Shown piece after piece: positions 8,359 to 16,834 of a stretch of 64,000 nucleotides of DNA. The stretch is from Streptomyces bathyalis (GTDB taxonomy: Bacteria > Actinomycetota > Actinomycetes > Streptomycetales > Streptomycetaceae). How positions within the stretch are numbered: position 1 is the first letter of the stretch; every line of letters starts with the position of its first letter. The stretch spans positions 5,763,501 through 5,827,500 of the forward strand of contig NZ_CP048882.1 of NCBI RefSeq assembly GCF_015910445.1, read 5' to 3'. Position numbers and translations under genes: made by a program. Under the pieces are notes generated by a model. It saw nothing but the letters and a program-made list of their open reading frames with translations, did no database searches and was not told the origin of the DNA.

Positions 8359-9987
8359 ATGACGCAGCCTTCGAGCGCAGACAGCGAATACCGTGCGGCC
8401 GCACGGAAATTGTGCCGTCGCCGACTGCTGACCGGGACGGCGGCGACCGTGACACTCGCCCTCGGGACCAACCTTCCCCGGCCCGCACACGCAGCGGCGA
8501 AGCTCGACCCTGCCCGCATCAACAAAGACCCCTTCACCCTCGGTGTGGCCTCGGGTGACCCGCTGCCCGACTCCGTCGTGCTGTGGACCCGGCTCGCCCC
8601 CGATCCGTACGAGCCCGACAGCGGCCTGGACCGCAAACCCGTCGCCGTCACTTGGGAGTTGGCGCACGACCAGCGCTTCAAGCGCAAGGTCCGCAGCGGC
8701 AGCACCACCGCGCACCCGGAGTTCCACCACTCGGTGCACGTCGTGCCCGAGGGCCTCAGCCCGCGGACCCGCTACTACTACCGCTTCCGTGTCGGCTCCT
8801 GGACGAGCCCCACCGGCCGTACCCGGACCTCGCCCGCCGCCGGAGACGCCTCCGGTTCGCTGCGCTTCGCTGCCGTCTCCTGCCAGGCCTACCACGACGG
8901 GTACTTCACGGCGCTGAGGCATCTCGCGCAGGAGGGCGACGTCGACGCCGTGCTCCACCTGGGCGACTACCTCTACGAGTACGCGGTCGACGCACACGGA
9001 GGCGACCGCGCCGACCCTTCGCTCGAACTCCCCGACAGGTTCAACAAGGAAACCGTGACGCTGGAGGACTACCGGCTGCGGTACTCGCTGTACCACCGCG
9101 ACCCGGATCTCCAGGCCGCGCACGCCGCCCACCCATGGATCGTCACCTGGGACGACCACGAGGTGGAGAACAACTACGCCGACGAGATCCCGGACGGCTC
9201 GCCGCCCGAAGCCTTCCTCGCCCGCCGGGCCGCCGCCTACCGCGCGTACTACGAGAACCTGCCGCTGCGCCCGCCCCAGCAGCCCTCGGGCTCCAGCCTC
9301 CAGCTCTACAGGCGCCTGCACTTCGGCAAGCTCGCGCAGCTCGACATCCTCGACGGCCGGCAGCACCGTGACGACCAGTCAGCCGGCGACGGCTGGCAGG
9401 TGCCCACCGCCGAGACCGGCAGGCCGGACCGGACGATGCTCGGCACGACTCAGGAGCGCTGGCTCGAGGACGGCTGGAAGAACTCGAAGGCCGTCTGGAA
9501 CCTGGTCCCGCAGCAGACCGTCCTCTCCCGCCGCCGGAACCGGACCACCGGGCCGTTCCCGCTGTCCATGGACGCCTGGGACGGCTACCCGGCTGCACGG
9601 CGGCGCTTCCTGGAGGCCGCGCGCACCGCGGGCGTGAAGAACCTCGCCGTGCTCACCGGCGACGTACACGTGCACTACGCCATGGACATCAAGGAGGACT
9701 TCGACGACTCCGGCTCCCGCTCCGTGGGTGTGGAACTCGTCACCACGTCGGTGGCCAGCGGCGGCGACGGGGTCGCGAAGCCGGGCGACTGGCAGACCTT
9801 CCTCGACGCCAACCCGCACATGAAGTTCTACGACGGTCGCCGCGGCTACGTCCTGCTCACCCTCGACCAGCGGCAACTGCGCGCCGACTACCGCACCGTG
9901 GACGTGGTCACCCGGCCGGGGGCACCGGTCACGACGGCTGCGTCCTTCGTCTCGCGGGCCGGTGATCCGGGTCTCCAGCCGCTCTGA
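8359..9987 (+). CDS. phoD: Alkaline phosphatase D (PhoD), Tat-exported
   Basis: About 542 residues. The N-terminus has a twin-arginine signal (RRRLLTGTAA, residues 20-29) followed by a hydrophobic stretch and PAHAAA cleavage site, so the enzyme is exported folded. Then an N-terminal PhoD_N domain (FTLGVASGDP, LSPRTRYYYRF) and the metallophosphatase core with SCQ, HLGDYLYEY, TWDDHEVENNY and TGDVHVHYA, the metal ligands of the Ca/Fe PhoD phosphodiesterase/phosphatase. It releases phosphate from organic esters outside the cell. ATG 8359 places the RR motif at the expected distance; a GTG at 8314 would add a Cys-containing extension. I did not see a convincing pair of PHO-box repeats upstream. 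Confidence 0.93.
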   Translation: MTQPSSADSEYRAAARKLCRRRLLTGTAATVTLALGTNLPRPAHAAAKLDPARINKDPFTLGVASGDPLPDSVVLWTRLAPDPYEPDSGLDRKPVAVTWELAHDQRFKRKVRSGSTTAHPEFHHSVHVVPEGLSPRTRYYYRFRVGSWTSPTGRTRTSPAAGDASGSLRFAAVSCQAYHDGYFTALRHLAQEGDVDAVLHLGDYLYEYAVDAHGGDRADPSLELPDRFNKETVTLEDYRLRYSLYHRDPDLQAAHAAHPWIVTWDDHEVENNYADEIPDGSPPEAFLARRAAAYRAYYENLPLRPPQQPSGSSLQLYRRLHFGKLAQLDILDGRQHRDDQSAGDGWQVPTAETGRPDRTMLGTTQERWLEDGWKNSKAVWNLVPQQTVLSRRRNRTTGPFPLSMDAWDGYPAARRRFLEAARTAGVKNLAVLTGDVHVHYAMDIKEDFDDSGSRSVGVELVTTSVASGGDGVAKPGDWQTFLDANPHMKFYDGRRGYVLLTLDQRQLRADYRTVDVVTRPGAPVTTAASFVSRAGDPGLQPL

Positions 9988-10109
9988 CAGCCCCTGGTGA
10001 GGACGCCGGGAGCGGTCTCGTTCGGGGTGCTGTGACGAAAACCCGTTCGGTCAGGGACGGAAATGTCTGGGAGAATGTGCCTGTCATCAACAATCTCCTG
10101 GAGAGGTTC

Positions 10110-11528
10110 ATGTCCGAGCCCGGCCCTGCCCGAACGGCCGCCGTCACCGCCCCCGTCGACCACTCCGCCGCCGCCTCAGAATCGACCTCCGCCCCAGGGA
10201 ACGCCCCCGGACCCGCGGTCCGTCCCGCCGGTCCCGCGACCGGTCCCGCGACCGGTCACGTGAACGGTCCCGCCGCGGCTCCCGCGGGCGTCTCCGTGGG
10301 CGAGCCCGCTCCCCGGCTCACCGGCCGCCGGCGGGCGAGCCTGTTGGTGACCCTCATCCTCGGCAGCCTCACCGCACTTCCCGCGCTGTCGATGGACATG
10401 TACCTCCCGGCGCTGCCGGCCGTCGGCGGCACGCTGAACACTCCCGCCGCGACGGCACAGCTCACGCTCACCGGCTGCCTGCTCGGGCTGGCCGTGGGCC
10501 AGCTCGTCGTGGGCCCGATGAGCGACCAGTTCGGACGGCGCCGCCCGCTGCTCATAGGCATGTGCGGGTACATCCTCGCCGGAGCCGCCTGCGCGCTCGC
10601 ACCCACCATCGAGACGCTGATCGTCTTCCGCCTGGTGCAGGGCCTGGCCGGTGCCGCCGGCATCGTCATAGCCCGGGCCGTCGTCCGCGACCTCTACGAC
10701 GGGCTCGCCATGGCCCGCTTCTTCTCCACCCTGATGCTCATAGGCGGCCTCGCGCCGATCCTCGCCCCCGTCCTCGGCGGCCAGATACTCCGCTTCACGG
10801 ACTGGCGGGGCGTCTTCCTCATCCTCGCCGGCATCGGTGTCGTACTCACCGTCGTCGTCGCGCGCTGGCTGCCCGAGACGCTGGAGCACGACAAGCGGCG
10901 CAGCGGCGGCGTCCCCGATGCCCTGCGCACCATGCGCGGCCTCTTCGCCGACCGCCGCTTCACCGGCTACCTGCTGGCCGGCAGCCTCAGCTTCGCGGCG
11001 CTCTTCGCCTACGTCTCCGCCTCGCCGTTCGTCGTCCAGGAGATCTACGGGGCGAGCCCGCAGACCTTCAGCCTCCTGTTCATGGTCAACTCCATCGGCC
11101 TCGTCGCCGCCGGCCAGATCAACGGGAAGGTCCTCGTCGGCCGGGTGCCGCTGGACCGGGTCCTCGGCTTCGGGCTCTGCCTGACCGGTGCGGCCTCGGT
11201 CGCGTTGCTGCTGATGACCAGCGGTGTGTTCGGCCGGACGGGGCTCCTTCCGATCGCCGCCGCGCTGTGTGTGCTGATGACGGGCATGGGTTTCGTCATG
11301 CCGAACGCCAACTCCCAGGGCCTGATGCGTGCTCCGCACGCCGCCGGTTCGGCGTCCGCGCTGCTGGGCACCGCCCAGTTCCTCATCGGTGCCTTCGCGT
11401 CACCGCTCGTCGGTGTCGCGGGTGAGCGCACGGCCGTGCCGATGGCACTCGTGCAGCTGAGCGCGCTGCTGCTTGCCGCGGCCGCGTTCCTGGGGCTGTG
11501 CCGTCCGTGGCGGACGTCGCGGAGCTGA
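10110..11528 (+). CDS. Bcr/CflA-family multidrug MFS exporter
   Basis: About 472 residues. A Pro/Ala/Gly-rich cytoplasmic tail of some 70 residues, including short GPAT repeats, precedes twelve hydrophobic segments. The hallmark of Bcr/CflA drug exporters is present in the first helix (LPALSMDMYLPALP), as are GPMSDQFGRRRPLL (loop 2-3) and RLVQGLAGAAGIVIARAVVRDLY. ATG 10110 is chosen because GGAGAGG lies 6 nt upstream; an upstream in-frame GTG would add 26 poorly supported residues. The 3' end overlaps the next gene by 31 bp. Confidence 0.9.
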   Translation: MSEPGPARTAAVTAPVDHSAAASESTSAPGNAPGPAVRPAGPATGPATGHVNGPAAAPAGVSVGEPAPRLTGRRRASLLVTLILGSLTALPALSMDMYLPALPAVGGTLNTPAATAQLTLTGCLLGLAVGQLVVGPMSDQFGRRRPLLIGMCGYILAGAACALAPTIETLIVFRLVQGLAGAAGIVIARAVVRDLYDGLAMARFFSTLMLIGGLAPILAPVLGGQILRFTDWRGVFLILAGIGVVLTVVVARWLPETLEHDKRRSGGVPDALRTMRGLFADRRFTGYLLAGSLSFAALFAYVSASPFVVQEIYGASPQTFSLLFMVNSIGLVAAGQINGKVLVGRVPLDRVLGFGLCLTGAASVALLLMTSGVFGRTGLLPIAAALCVLMTGMGFVMPNANSQGLMRAPHAAGSASALLGTAQFLIGAFASPLVGVAGERTAVPMALVQLSALLLAAAAFLGLCRPWRTSRS

Positions 11529-12754
11529 GGCGCGCCGCAACCGCCGAGGAGGCGGGGCTGCGCCCGGCGGAACTGGCCGCTCTGCGCGACGGCGTCGACG
11601 AACTGCCCGCGCGCGGCTGGTGCGCCGGCGCCGTCGTGCTCGCCGGCCGCGGCCGGTGGATCGCGCTGGAGCATGCCACCGGCTGGGCGGTGCGCTGTTC
11701 GGCGTACGACCCGGAGAGCGACACCGGCGTCGAGCTGCCGCGGGAGCAGTGGGAGGCGGTGACGCCGGAGACGCTCTTCGACCTCGCGTCGCTCACCAAG
11801 CTCTTCACCGCCGTCGCCGCGATGCAGCAGTACGAAGCGGGCGCGGTGGAGCTGGACCGCGAGGCCGCCGCGTACGTGCCGGAGTTCGGAGCGCACGGGA
11901 AGGCGCGCATCACCGTGCGGCAGCTGCTGACGCACACCTCCGGGCTGCGGCCCGAACTCCCCTTCGGCGAACGCCCGCACGGGCCCGCGGGCACCGGCAC
12001 GGGCGACCCCGCCACGGGCGATCCCGCCACCGCCGGGGCGGCGGCCCCCAGTCCGGACGACCTCTTGGCGCCCCTGTGGGAAGAGGAGCCGGTGTTGGCG
12101 CCCGGCGGCACGTACCGCTACTCCGACCTCAATCTCATCGCCCTTCAGCAGGTGCTGGAGCGCGTCACCGGGAAGGGTCTGGACTCCCTCGTGCGGGAGT
12201 GCATCACCGGACCGCTCGGGATGCGCAGCACCTTCTACGGGCCCGTGCCCGCCGCGTCCGCTGCCGCGACGGAGGACCAGCGCCGCCCCTGGGCCAAGGC
12301 CGACCGCGGAATGCTGCGCGGCGTGGTGCACGACGAGAACGCCTCCGCTCTCGGCGGCGTCGCGGGCCACGCCGGGCTCTTCTCGAGCGCGGCGGATCTG
12401 GCCGTGCTGTGCCGGGCGCTTCTCTCGGACGGCGCGTACGGGCAGGCGCGGATCCTCACGCCTGCCTCGGGGCAGGCGCTGCGGACGCCGCCCGGGCTGG
12501 GGTTCGCCGTCGATCAGCCATGGTTCATGGGTGAGCTGGCCGGCCCCGCGGGCGAGGCGGGCACGCGAGACCGCTGGAGGGCCGCGGGGCACACCGGCTT
12601 CACCGGCACGAGCCTGGTGATCGACCCGGTCACGGACACCTTCCTGGTGCTGCTCGCCAACACCGTCCATCCGGTGCGCCGTCCGCCCGACAACCTGCCG
12701 CGTGCCGCCGCGGCGACCTGGCTGGCACGGGCCGCGCGTGCGGCGGCTCCTTAG
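11498..12754 (+). CDS. Serine hydrolase, class C beta-lactamase family
   Basis: 418 residues with the beta-lactamase/DD-peptidase fold signatures: SLTK (SxxK nucleophile, in DLASLTKLFTAVAA), YSDLN (YxN motif) and HTGFTG (KTG-equivalent) near the C-terminus. No signal peptide is apparent, so the enzyme is probably cytoplasmic, acting as an esterase or peptidase instead of a secreted beta-lactamase. The start overlaps the end of the exporter gene by 31 bp, suggesting translational coupling. An insertion rich in Gly/Ala/Thr (about residues 165-190) separates the SxxK and YxN parts. Confidence 0.85.
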   Translation: MPSVADVAELRRAATAEEAGLRPAELAALRDGVDELPARGWCAGAVVLAGRGRWIALEHATGWAVRCSAYDPESDTGVELPREQWEAVTPETLFDLASLTKLFTAVAAMQQYEAGAVELDREAAAYVPEFGAHGKARITVRQLLTHTSGLRPELPFGERPHGPAGTGTGDPATGDPATAGAAAPSPDDLLAPLWEEEPVLAPGGTYRYSDLNLIALQQVLERVTGKGLDSLVRECITGPLGMRSTFYGPVPAASAAATEDQRRPWAKADRGMLRGVVHDENASALGGVAGHAGLFSSAADLAVLCRALLSDGAYGQARILTPASGQALRTPPGLGFAVDQPWFMGELAGPAGEAGTRDRWRAAGHTGFTGTSLVIDPVTDTFLVLLANTVHPVRRPPDNLPRAAAATWLARAARAAAP

Positions 12755-12763
12755 ACTGTCGCG

Positions 12764-13807
12764 GTGATCGAGGAAGAACTGCGGCACGCCCTCGCCGCGC
12801 TCGTCGACGGGCTGCCGCCCCGTCAGGCGGCTGGTGCCGTCGAGCGTCTGATGACCGGCTACCGGCACGGTGAGGCCGCGCCCGTGCTGCGTGACCGCGC
12901 GGACGTCGTCGCCTACGCCGCATACCGGATGCCCGCGACGTTCGCGGCCCAGGCGGCGGCCCTCGAGGCCTTCGCCTCACGTACGGGCGAGTGGCGCCCG
13001 GAGAGCCACCTGGACATCGGCGGCGGTACGGGCGCCGCCGTCTGGGCCGCCGCCGACGTCTGGGGCGGGGCGCACGACGGCGGTCCGGACGGCCCGCGCC
13101 GCACCACGGTGCTCGACCGGTCGGAGCCCGCACTGGCCCTCGGACGTGAACTGGCGGGCGCCTCCACCGCGGACGCGCTCGGCGCGGCCGCATGGCGGCA
13201 CCGTTCGCTGACCGGGCACGACCAGGGAGGCAGGCCGGGCGAAGCCGCGCTGCCCGAGGCCGACCTCGTCACCGTCTCCTACGTACTGGGCGAACTGGCC
13301 GAGCGCGACAGGCTCACGGTCGTCGACGCGGCGGCCCGCGCCGGCCGGGCCGTCGTCGTCACCGAGCCCGGAACGCCGGACGGCTACGCGCGGACGATCG
13401 CCGCACGCGACCACCTCGTCGCGGCCGGGCTGCGCGTCCTCGCGCCCTGCCCGCACAGCGAACGCTGCCCGATGGTCCCCGGCGAGGACTGGTGCCACTT
13501 CGCCGCGAGGGTCAACCGGTCCTCGCTGCACCGGCAGGTCAAGGGCGGCTCACTGCCGTACGAGGACGAGAAGTTCAGCTACGTCGCGGCCGCACATCCC
13601 GCCATCGCGGGTGCCCCCGCGCCGGGACGCATCGTGCGCAGGCCGCAGAAGCGCAAGGGCCAGGTGCTGCTGGATCTGTGCACCGCCGGGGACGGGCTGC
13701 GTCCGGCGACCGTCACCAAGCGGCACGGCGCCGACTACCGCCGGGCCCGCGACGCGAAGTGGGGCGACGCCTGGCCGCCGGAGCCGGACGTGGAGCCCGC
13801 CCGGTAG
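12764..13807 (+). CDS. Rsm22/METTL17-family ribosome-associated methyltransferase-like protein
   Basis: 347 residues. A SAM-type Rossmann motif (LDIGGGTGAAVWAA) and the family segments VSYVLGEL, VVTEPGTPDGY and RPQKRKGQVLLDLC are present. Four cysteines occur at C229, C235, C244 and C306 (CPHSERCP, DWCHF, LDLC), the set that binds a [4Fe-4S] cluster in mitochondrial METTL17. It likely acts as a small-subunit assembly factor, with or without methyltransferase activity. TAGACT (12752-12757) overlaps the stop codon of the preceding gene and ends 6 nt before the GTG start; no Shine-Dalgarno, so a leaderless mRNA is likely. Confidence 0.85.
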   Translation: MIEEELRHALAALVDGLPPRQAAGAVERLMTGYRHGEAAPVLRDRADVVAYAAYRMPATFAAQAAALEAFASRTGEWRPESHLDIGGGTGAAVWAAADVWGGAHDGGPDGPRRTTVLDRSEPALALGRELAGASTADALGAAAWRHRSLTGHDQGGRPGEAALPEADLVTVSYVLGELAERDRLTVVDAAARAGRAVVVTEPGTPDGYARTIAARDHLVAAGLRVLAPCPHSERCPMVPGEDWCHFAARVNRSSLHRQVKGGSLPYEDEKFSYVAAAHPAIAGAPAPGRIVRRPQKRKGQVLLDLCTAGDGLRPATVTKRHGADYRRARDAKWGDAWPPEPDVEPAR

Positions 13808-13875
13808 CGGGACCGGACCCGTAGCGGGACCCGGCCCGGATACGGGACTTCCCCGCTCCCGTGAGTGGCACATCG

Positions 13876-13904
13876 GGTCCCACGGGCCTGCGACCCGTGG
13901 GACC
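13876..13904. terminator. Bidirectional hairpin terminator between convergent genes
   Basis: GGTCCCACGGG (13876-13886) pairs perfectly with CCCGTGGGACC (13894-13904) around a 7-nt loop. It sits in the 109-bp gap between the convergent rsm22-like and DDAH genes and can serve both. Confidence 0.8.
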
Positions 13905-13916
13905 TTGCGCCGGGTG

Positions 13917-14831
13917 TCAGGCCGCCGCGCGCAGCTCGGCCGTCACGCACTTCACGCTGCCGCCGCCCTTCAGCAGCTCCGTCAGGTCGACGGGCACGGG
14001 GTCGTAGCCCCGACGGCGCAGCGGTTCGAGCAGTCCCACGGCGGCCTGCGGCAGCATCACGTGATGCCCGTCGCTGACCGCGTTCAGACCGAGGGCTTCG
14101 GCGTCCGCCGCGGACGCGATGAGAGCCTCCGGGAAGAGACGCTTGAGGACGGCCTGGCTGCCCGGGGAGAACGCGGGCGGGTAGTACATGACTTCGTCAC
14201 CGCCCAGCACGCACAGTGCCGTGTCCAGGTGGTAGTAGCGCGGATCGACCAGGTCGAGGCCGATCACGGGCCGTCCGAAGAACTCCTGGACCTCGCCGTG
14301 GGAGAGCGGACTGCTGCGGAAACCCCGCCCCGCCAGCAGCCATGTGCCGGTCACCGCGAAGTCGCCCTCGCCCTCGTTGATGTGCTCCGGCTCCTGCACG
14401 TCCGCGAAGCCGTTGGCCCGGTACCAGGCGCGGTGCACCTCGGCCTCTCCCGCGCGCTCGCGGTGAGCGAAGCGTGCGCCGAGGACACGCCCGTCGACGA
14501 CGGTGGCGCCGTTGGCCGCGTACACCATGTCGGGCAGGCCGGGGACCGGTTCGAGCTCCTCGACGGTGTGGCCGAGGGAGCGGTACCGGTCACGCAGTTC
14601 CTCCCACTGCGCGAGCGCGAGCGGGATGTCCACGGGCTTCTCGGGATCCATCCAGGGGTTGATGGAGTACGTCACGCGGAAGTGTGCCGGTGGGCACATC
14701 AGAAAGCGGCGCGGGGTGTAGCCGGGTCCGTACAACGAAGGCTCCTTCACGGGGTCGACGCGCACTGTGTTGAGCCCATGGTGCGCCGTCGGAACGCTCT
14801 TCGCCGCGTTGTGATCGGAATGTTCGCTCAC
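13917..14831 (-). CDS. Dimethylarginine dimethylaminohydrolase-like amidinotransferase-fold enzyme
   Basis: 304 residues of the arginine deiminase/DDAH superfamily. Visible: MCPPAHFRVTYSINPWM, VYAANGA, EGEGDF, the catalytic histidine in YYHLDTALC and the nucleophilic cysteine in GGSVKC (C295). It should hydrolyse N-methylated arginine (or a related guanidino compound) to citrulline and an amine in the cytoplasm. The GTG at 14831 overlaps the TGA of the upstream phosphodiesterase gene as GTGA, a 4-bp overlap indicating translational coupling. Other amidino substrates are possible. Confidence 0.85.
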   Translation of the reverse strand: MSEHSDHNAAKSVPTAHHGLNTVRVDPVKEPSLYGPGYTPRRFLMCPPAHFRVTYSINPWMDPEKPVDIPLALAQWEELRDRYRSLGHTVEELEPVPGLPDMVYAANGATVVDGRVLGARFAHRERAGEAEVHRAWYRANGFADVQEPEHINEGEGDFAVTGTWLLAGRGFRSSPLSHGEVQEFFGRPVIGLDLVDPRYYHLDTALCVLGGDEVMYYPPAFSPGSQAVLKRLFPEALIASAADAEALGLNAVSDGHHVMLPQAAVGLLEPLRRRGYDPVPVDLTELLKGGGSVKCVTAELRAAA

Positions 14832-15724
14832 CGGTCGCGAGCGTCGCCCGAGGCGTCCTTCTTGTCCCGCTGTGGTGTACGGGCCAGCAGTCCCGGAGCG
14901 TCCGTCATCACCCCGTCGCACCCCAGCCGCAGTACCCGGTCGCGGTCGGCCGGCGTGCGGACGGTGTGCGCCCACACGCGCGCGATGCCCGAGTCGACGG
15001 CCCTGCGGATGTCGGAGTCGCGTGCGTGGTGGTCGACGCTCAGCATGTCGACCACGTCGCGCCACTTCTCCGGCCGGTCGGTCCGCGCCTGCTTCACCGA
15101 CCGCCACACCGAGGTCAGCAGACCCATCCGGTGAGCCCGCACCGCCGGCGACAGCTCGTTGGACTGCACGTAGACCGAGTCGGTCAGGCCCCGCTTGCGG
15201 ATCATTCCCGCGAGCCGCTTCAGGCTCCCGCCGTCCTTGAGCTCGACGTTCAGCACGATGCGGCCGCCGAAACGGTCGAGGACGGCGGACACCGTCGGCG
15301 GGTGCTCACGGGACCAGGTGCCGGGCAGCCCCGCGGCCGGACGCAGCCGAACGTGGCGCCACTGGCGCAGCGTCAGCCCCGAGACGGCTCCCTTGTGGTT
15401 CGTGGTGCGGTCCAGGGTCCGGTCGTGCAACGCGACGAGGGTTCCGTCGCGCAGCGTCCTCACGTCCACGTCGAGCACGTCGGCGGAGCGGCGGCGGTAG
15501 GCGGCCGTCAGCCCGGCCATGCTGTTCTCCGGCACCTCGAGGGCGCCTCCGCGGTGGGCGGCGTAGACCGTGCCCGGCAGACCGGCGGCGCGCGGGCCCT
15601 CGGGGCCCCGCATGCGCGCGGGCGCGGGGGCACAGCCCGGAGCGATTGCCACGGGTGCGAGGACGAGCAGCGGAAACAGACAGGCTTCGACGGCCCGGAC
15701 GGCCCTGACCATGATCATGACCAT
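14828..15724 (-). CDS. Glycerophosphodiester phosphodiesterase, probable lipoprotein
   Basis: About 298 residues. N-terminal basic residues, a hydrophobic stretch and APGC (C31) form a likely lipoprotein signal, so the enzyme is exported and anchored outside. The GDPD barrel shows the catalytic AAHRGG...PENS, the metal-binding DVDVRTLRDGTLVALHDRTLDRTT and NVELK. It cleaves glycerophosphodiesters to glycerol-3-phosphate and an alcohol. Start at ATG 15724 is preferred: TAGCTT (15737-15732 on the minus strand) ends 7 nt upstream, implying a leaderless mRNA; further in-frame ATGs follow. The downstream DDAH-like gene overlaps by 4 bp. Confidence 0.87.
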   Translation of the reverse strand: MVMIMVRAVRAVEACLFPLLVLAPVAIAPGCAPAPARMRGPEGPRAAGLPGTVYAAHRGGALEVPENSMAGLTAAYRRRSADVLDVDVRTLRDGTLVALHDRTLDRTTNHKGAVSGLTLRQWRHVRLRPAAGLPGTWSREHPPTVSAVLDRFGGRIVLNVELKDGGSLKRLAGMIRKRGLTDSVYVQSNELSPAVRAHRMGLLTSVWRSVKQARTDRPEKWRDVVDMLSVDHHARDSDIRRAVDSGIARVWAHTVRTPADRDRVLRLGCDGVMTDAPGLLARTPQRDKKDASGDARDR

Positions 15725-15959
15725 GGGTCTCAAGCTAAGCGCGCACGACGGAACATGCCGCCCGGAGAGACTGTTGTGCGGCAGACGGGTGTTCCTCGCC
15801 CGTACGGGCGCCCGGACCGGCGCGGACGTGTGGACGGGCCGGCAGCACGGGATGACGACGGGTCAGCCACGATCCAGGGATTCGGCCCGGCACGTGCCCT
15901 GTGCTGCGTACCCTCGGAGATCCACGGTGTCGTCGCGGAGTTGCGGAGTGAGGCGATAG

Positions 15960-16727
15960 ATGGAACGCGAGAGCAGGTTCGACCGGTGGCTGCGTCACTT
16001 CACGCGGAGCGGCCCCAGGGTGAGGACCTCCAGGTCCAGGAGCGCCGTCGCACAGGCCGACGCCGCCCGCGCCCGTACGGAACTCCTGCTGACCGCCGCA
16101 GCGGCGGGCTTTCCACTCGCGCCCGCCGCGCACCCCTCGGGGTACGGCTGTTCGTGCGTACGCATCGGCTGTCCCACTCCCGGCCGCCACCCTCTGTCCT
16201 TCGGATGGCAGACGCAGGCCACCACCGACGCGGCACAGATCGAGCGCTGGGCGCAGAGCCAGCCGCTGGCGAACTTCGTCACCGCGACGGGCCGCGACCA
16301 CGACGTGCTCGACGTCCCGGCGGAGGCCGGCTGGGCGGCGCTGGAACGGCTGGACTCGGAGAAGGCGCCACTCGGCCCGGTGGCCGTTTCCGGGGACGAG
16401 CGGATGCTCTTCTTCACCGCCACCCGCACCCCCGACGACGAGGACGAGTGGTGGCCGTGCGAACTGGACTGCCACCCCGAGACGATGGACGAGCACCCGG
16501 GCCTGCGCTGGCACTGCCGGGGCAGCTACGTGCTCGTCCCGCCCGCGACCCTGCCCGGGACGGGGCAGAACCGCGAGGTGCGCTGGGTGCGTCCCCCGGA
16601 GACATCGGACGGTGAGGCCACGGGCGGGACGGAATCGCTGCCCGAACCGCTGACCCTGCTGGAAGCGCTCACCGACGCGTGCGCGGAGCACGTGGGCGAG
16701 GACACGGCGGCCTGGCCGGTGCGCTGA
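15960..16727 (+). CDS. Prim-pol (archaeo-eukaryotic primase-like) domain protein
   Basis: 255 residues matching the 'bifunctional DNA primase/polymerase' N-terminal domain seen as stand-alone proteins in streptomycetes: an N-terminal ARTELLLTAAAAGFPLAP helix, a C-x-C-x4-C-x4-GRHPL segment, W...ATTDAAQIERWAQ, and the DVLDVP strand. In active replicative primases this strand carries two acidic catalytic residues; here the context HDVLDVPAEAG is only partly matching, so catalytic competence is doubtful. No helicase domain follows. GAGG 8 nt before the ATG supports the start. Function unknown. Confidence 0.7.
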   Translation: MERESRFDRWLRHFTRSGPRVRTSRSRSAVAQADAARARTELLLTAAAAGFPLAPAAHPSGYGCSCVRIGCPTPGRHPLSFGWQTQATTDAAQIERWAQSQPLANFVTATGRDHDVLDVPAEAGWAALERLDSEKAPLGPVAVSGDERMLFFTATRTPDDEDEWWPCELDCHPETMDEHPGLRWHCRGSYVLVPPATLPGTGQNREVRWVRPPETSDGEATGGTESLPEPLTLLEALTDACAEHVGEDTAAWPVR

Positions 16728-16834
16728 CGACACGTCGACGGCGGCTTCGCCCGGTGAACAGGCCGCCGCAACACGTCAGTTGACGGGACGGGGTCTGTGG
16801 GCGGTGCCGGAGGCGACGACGCCCCGGCCGCAGG

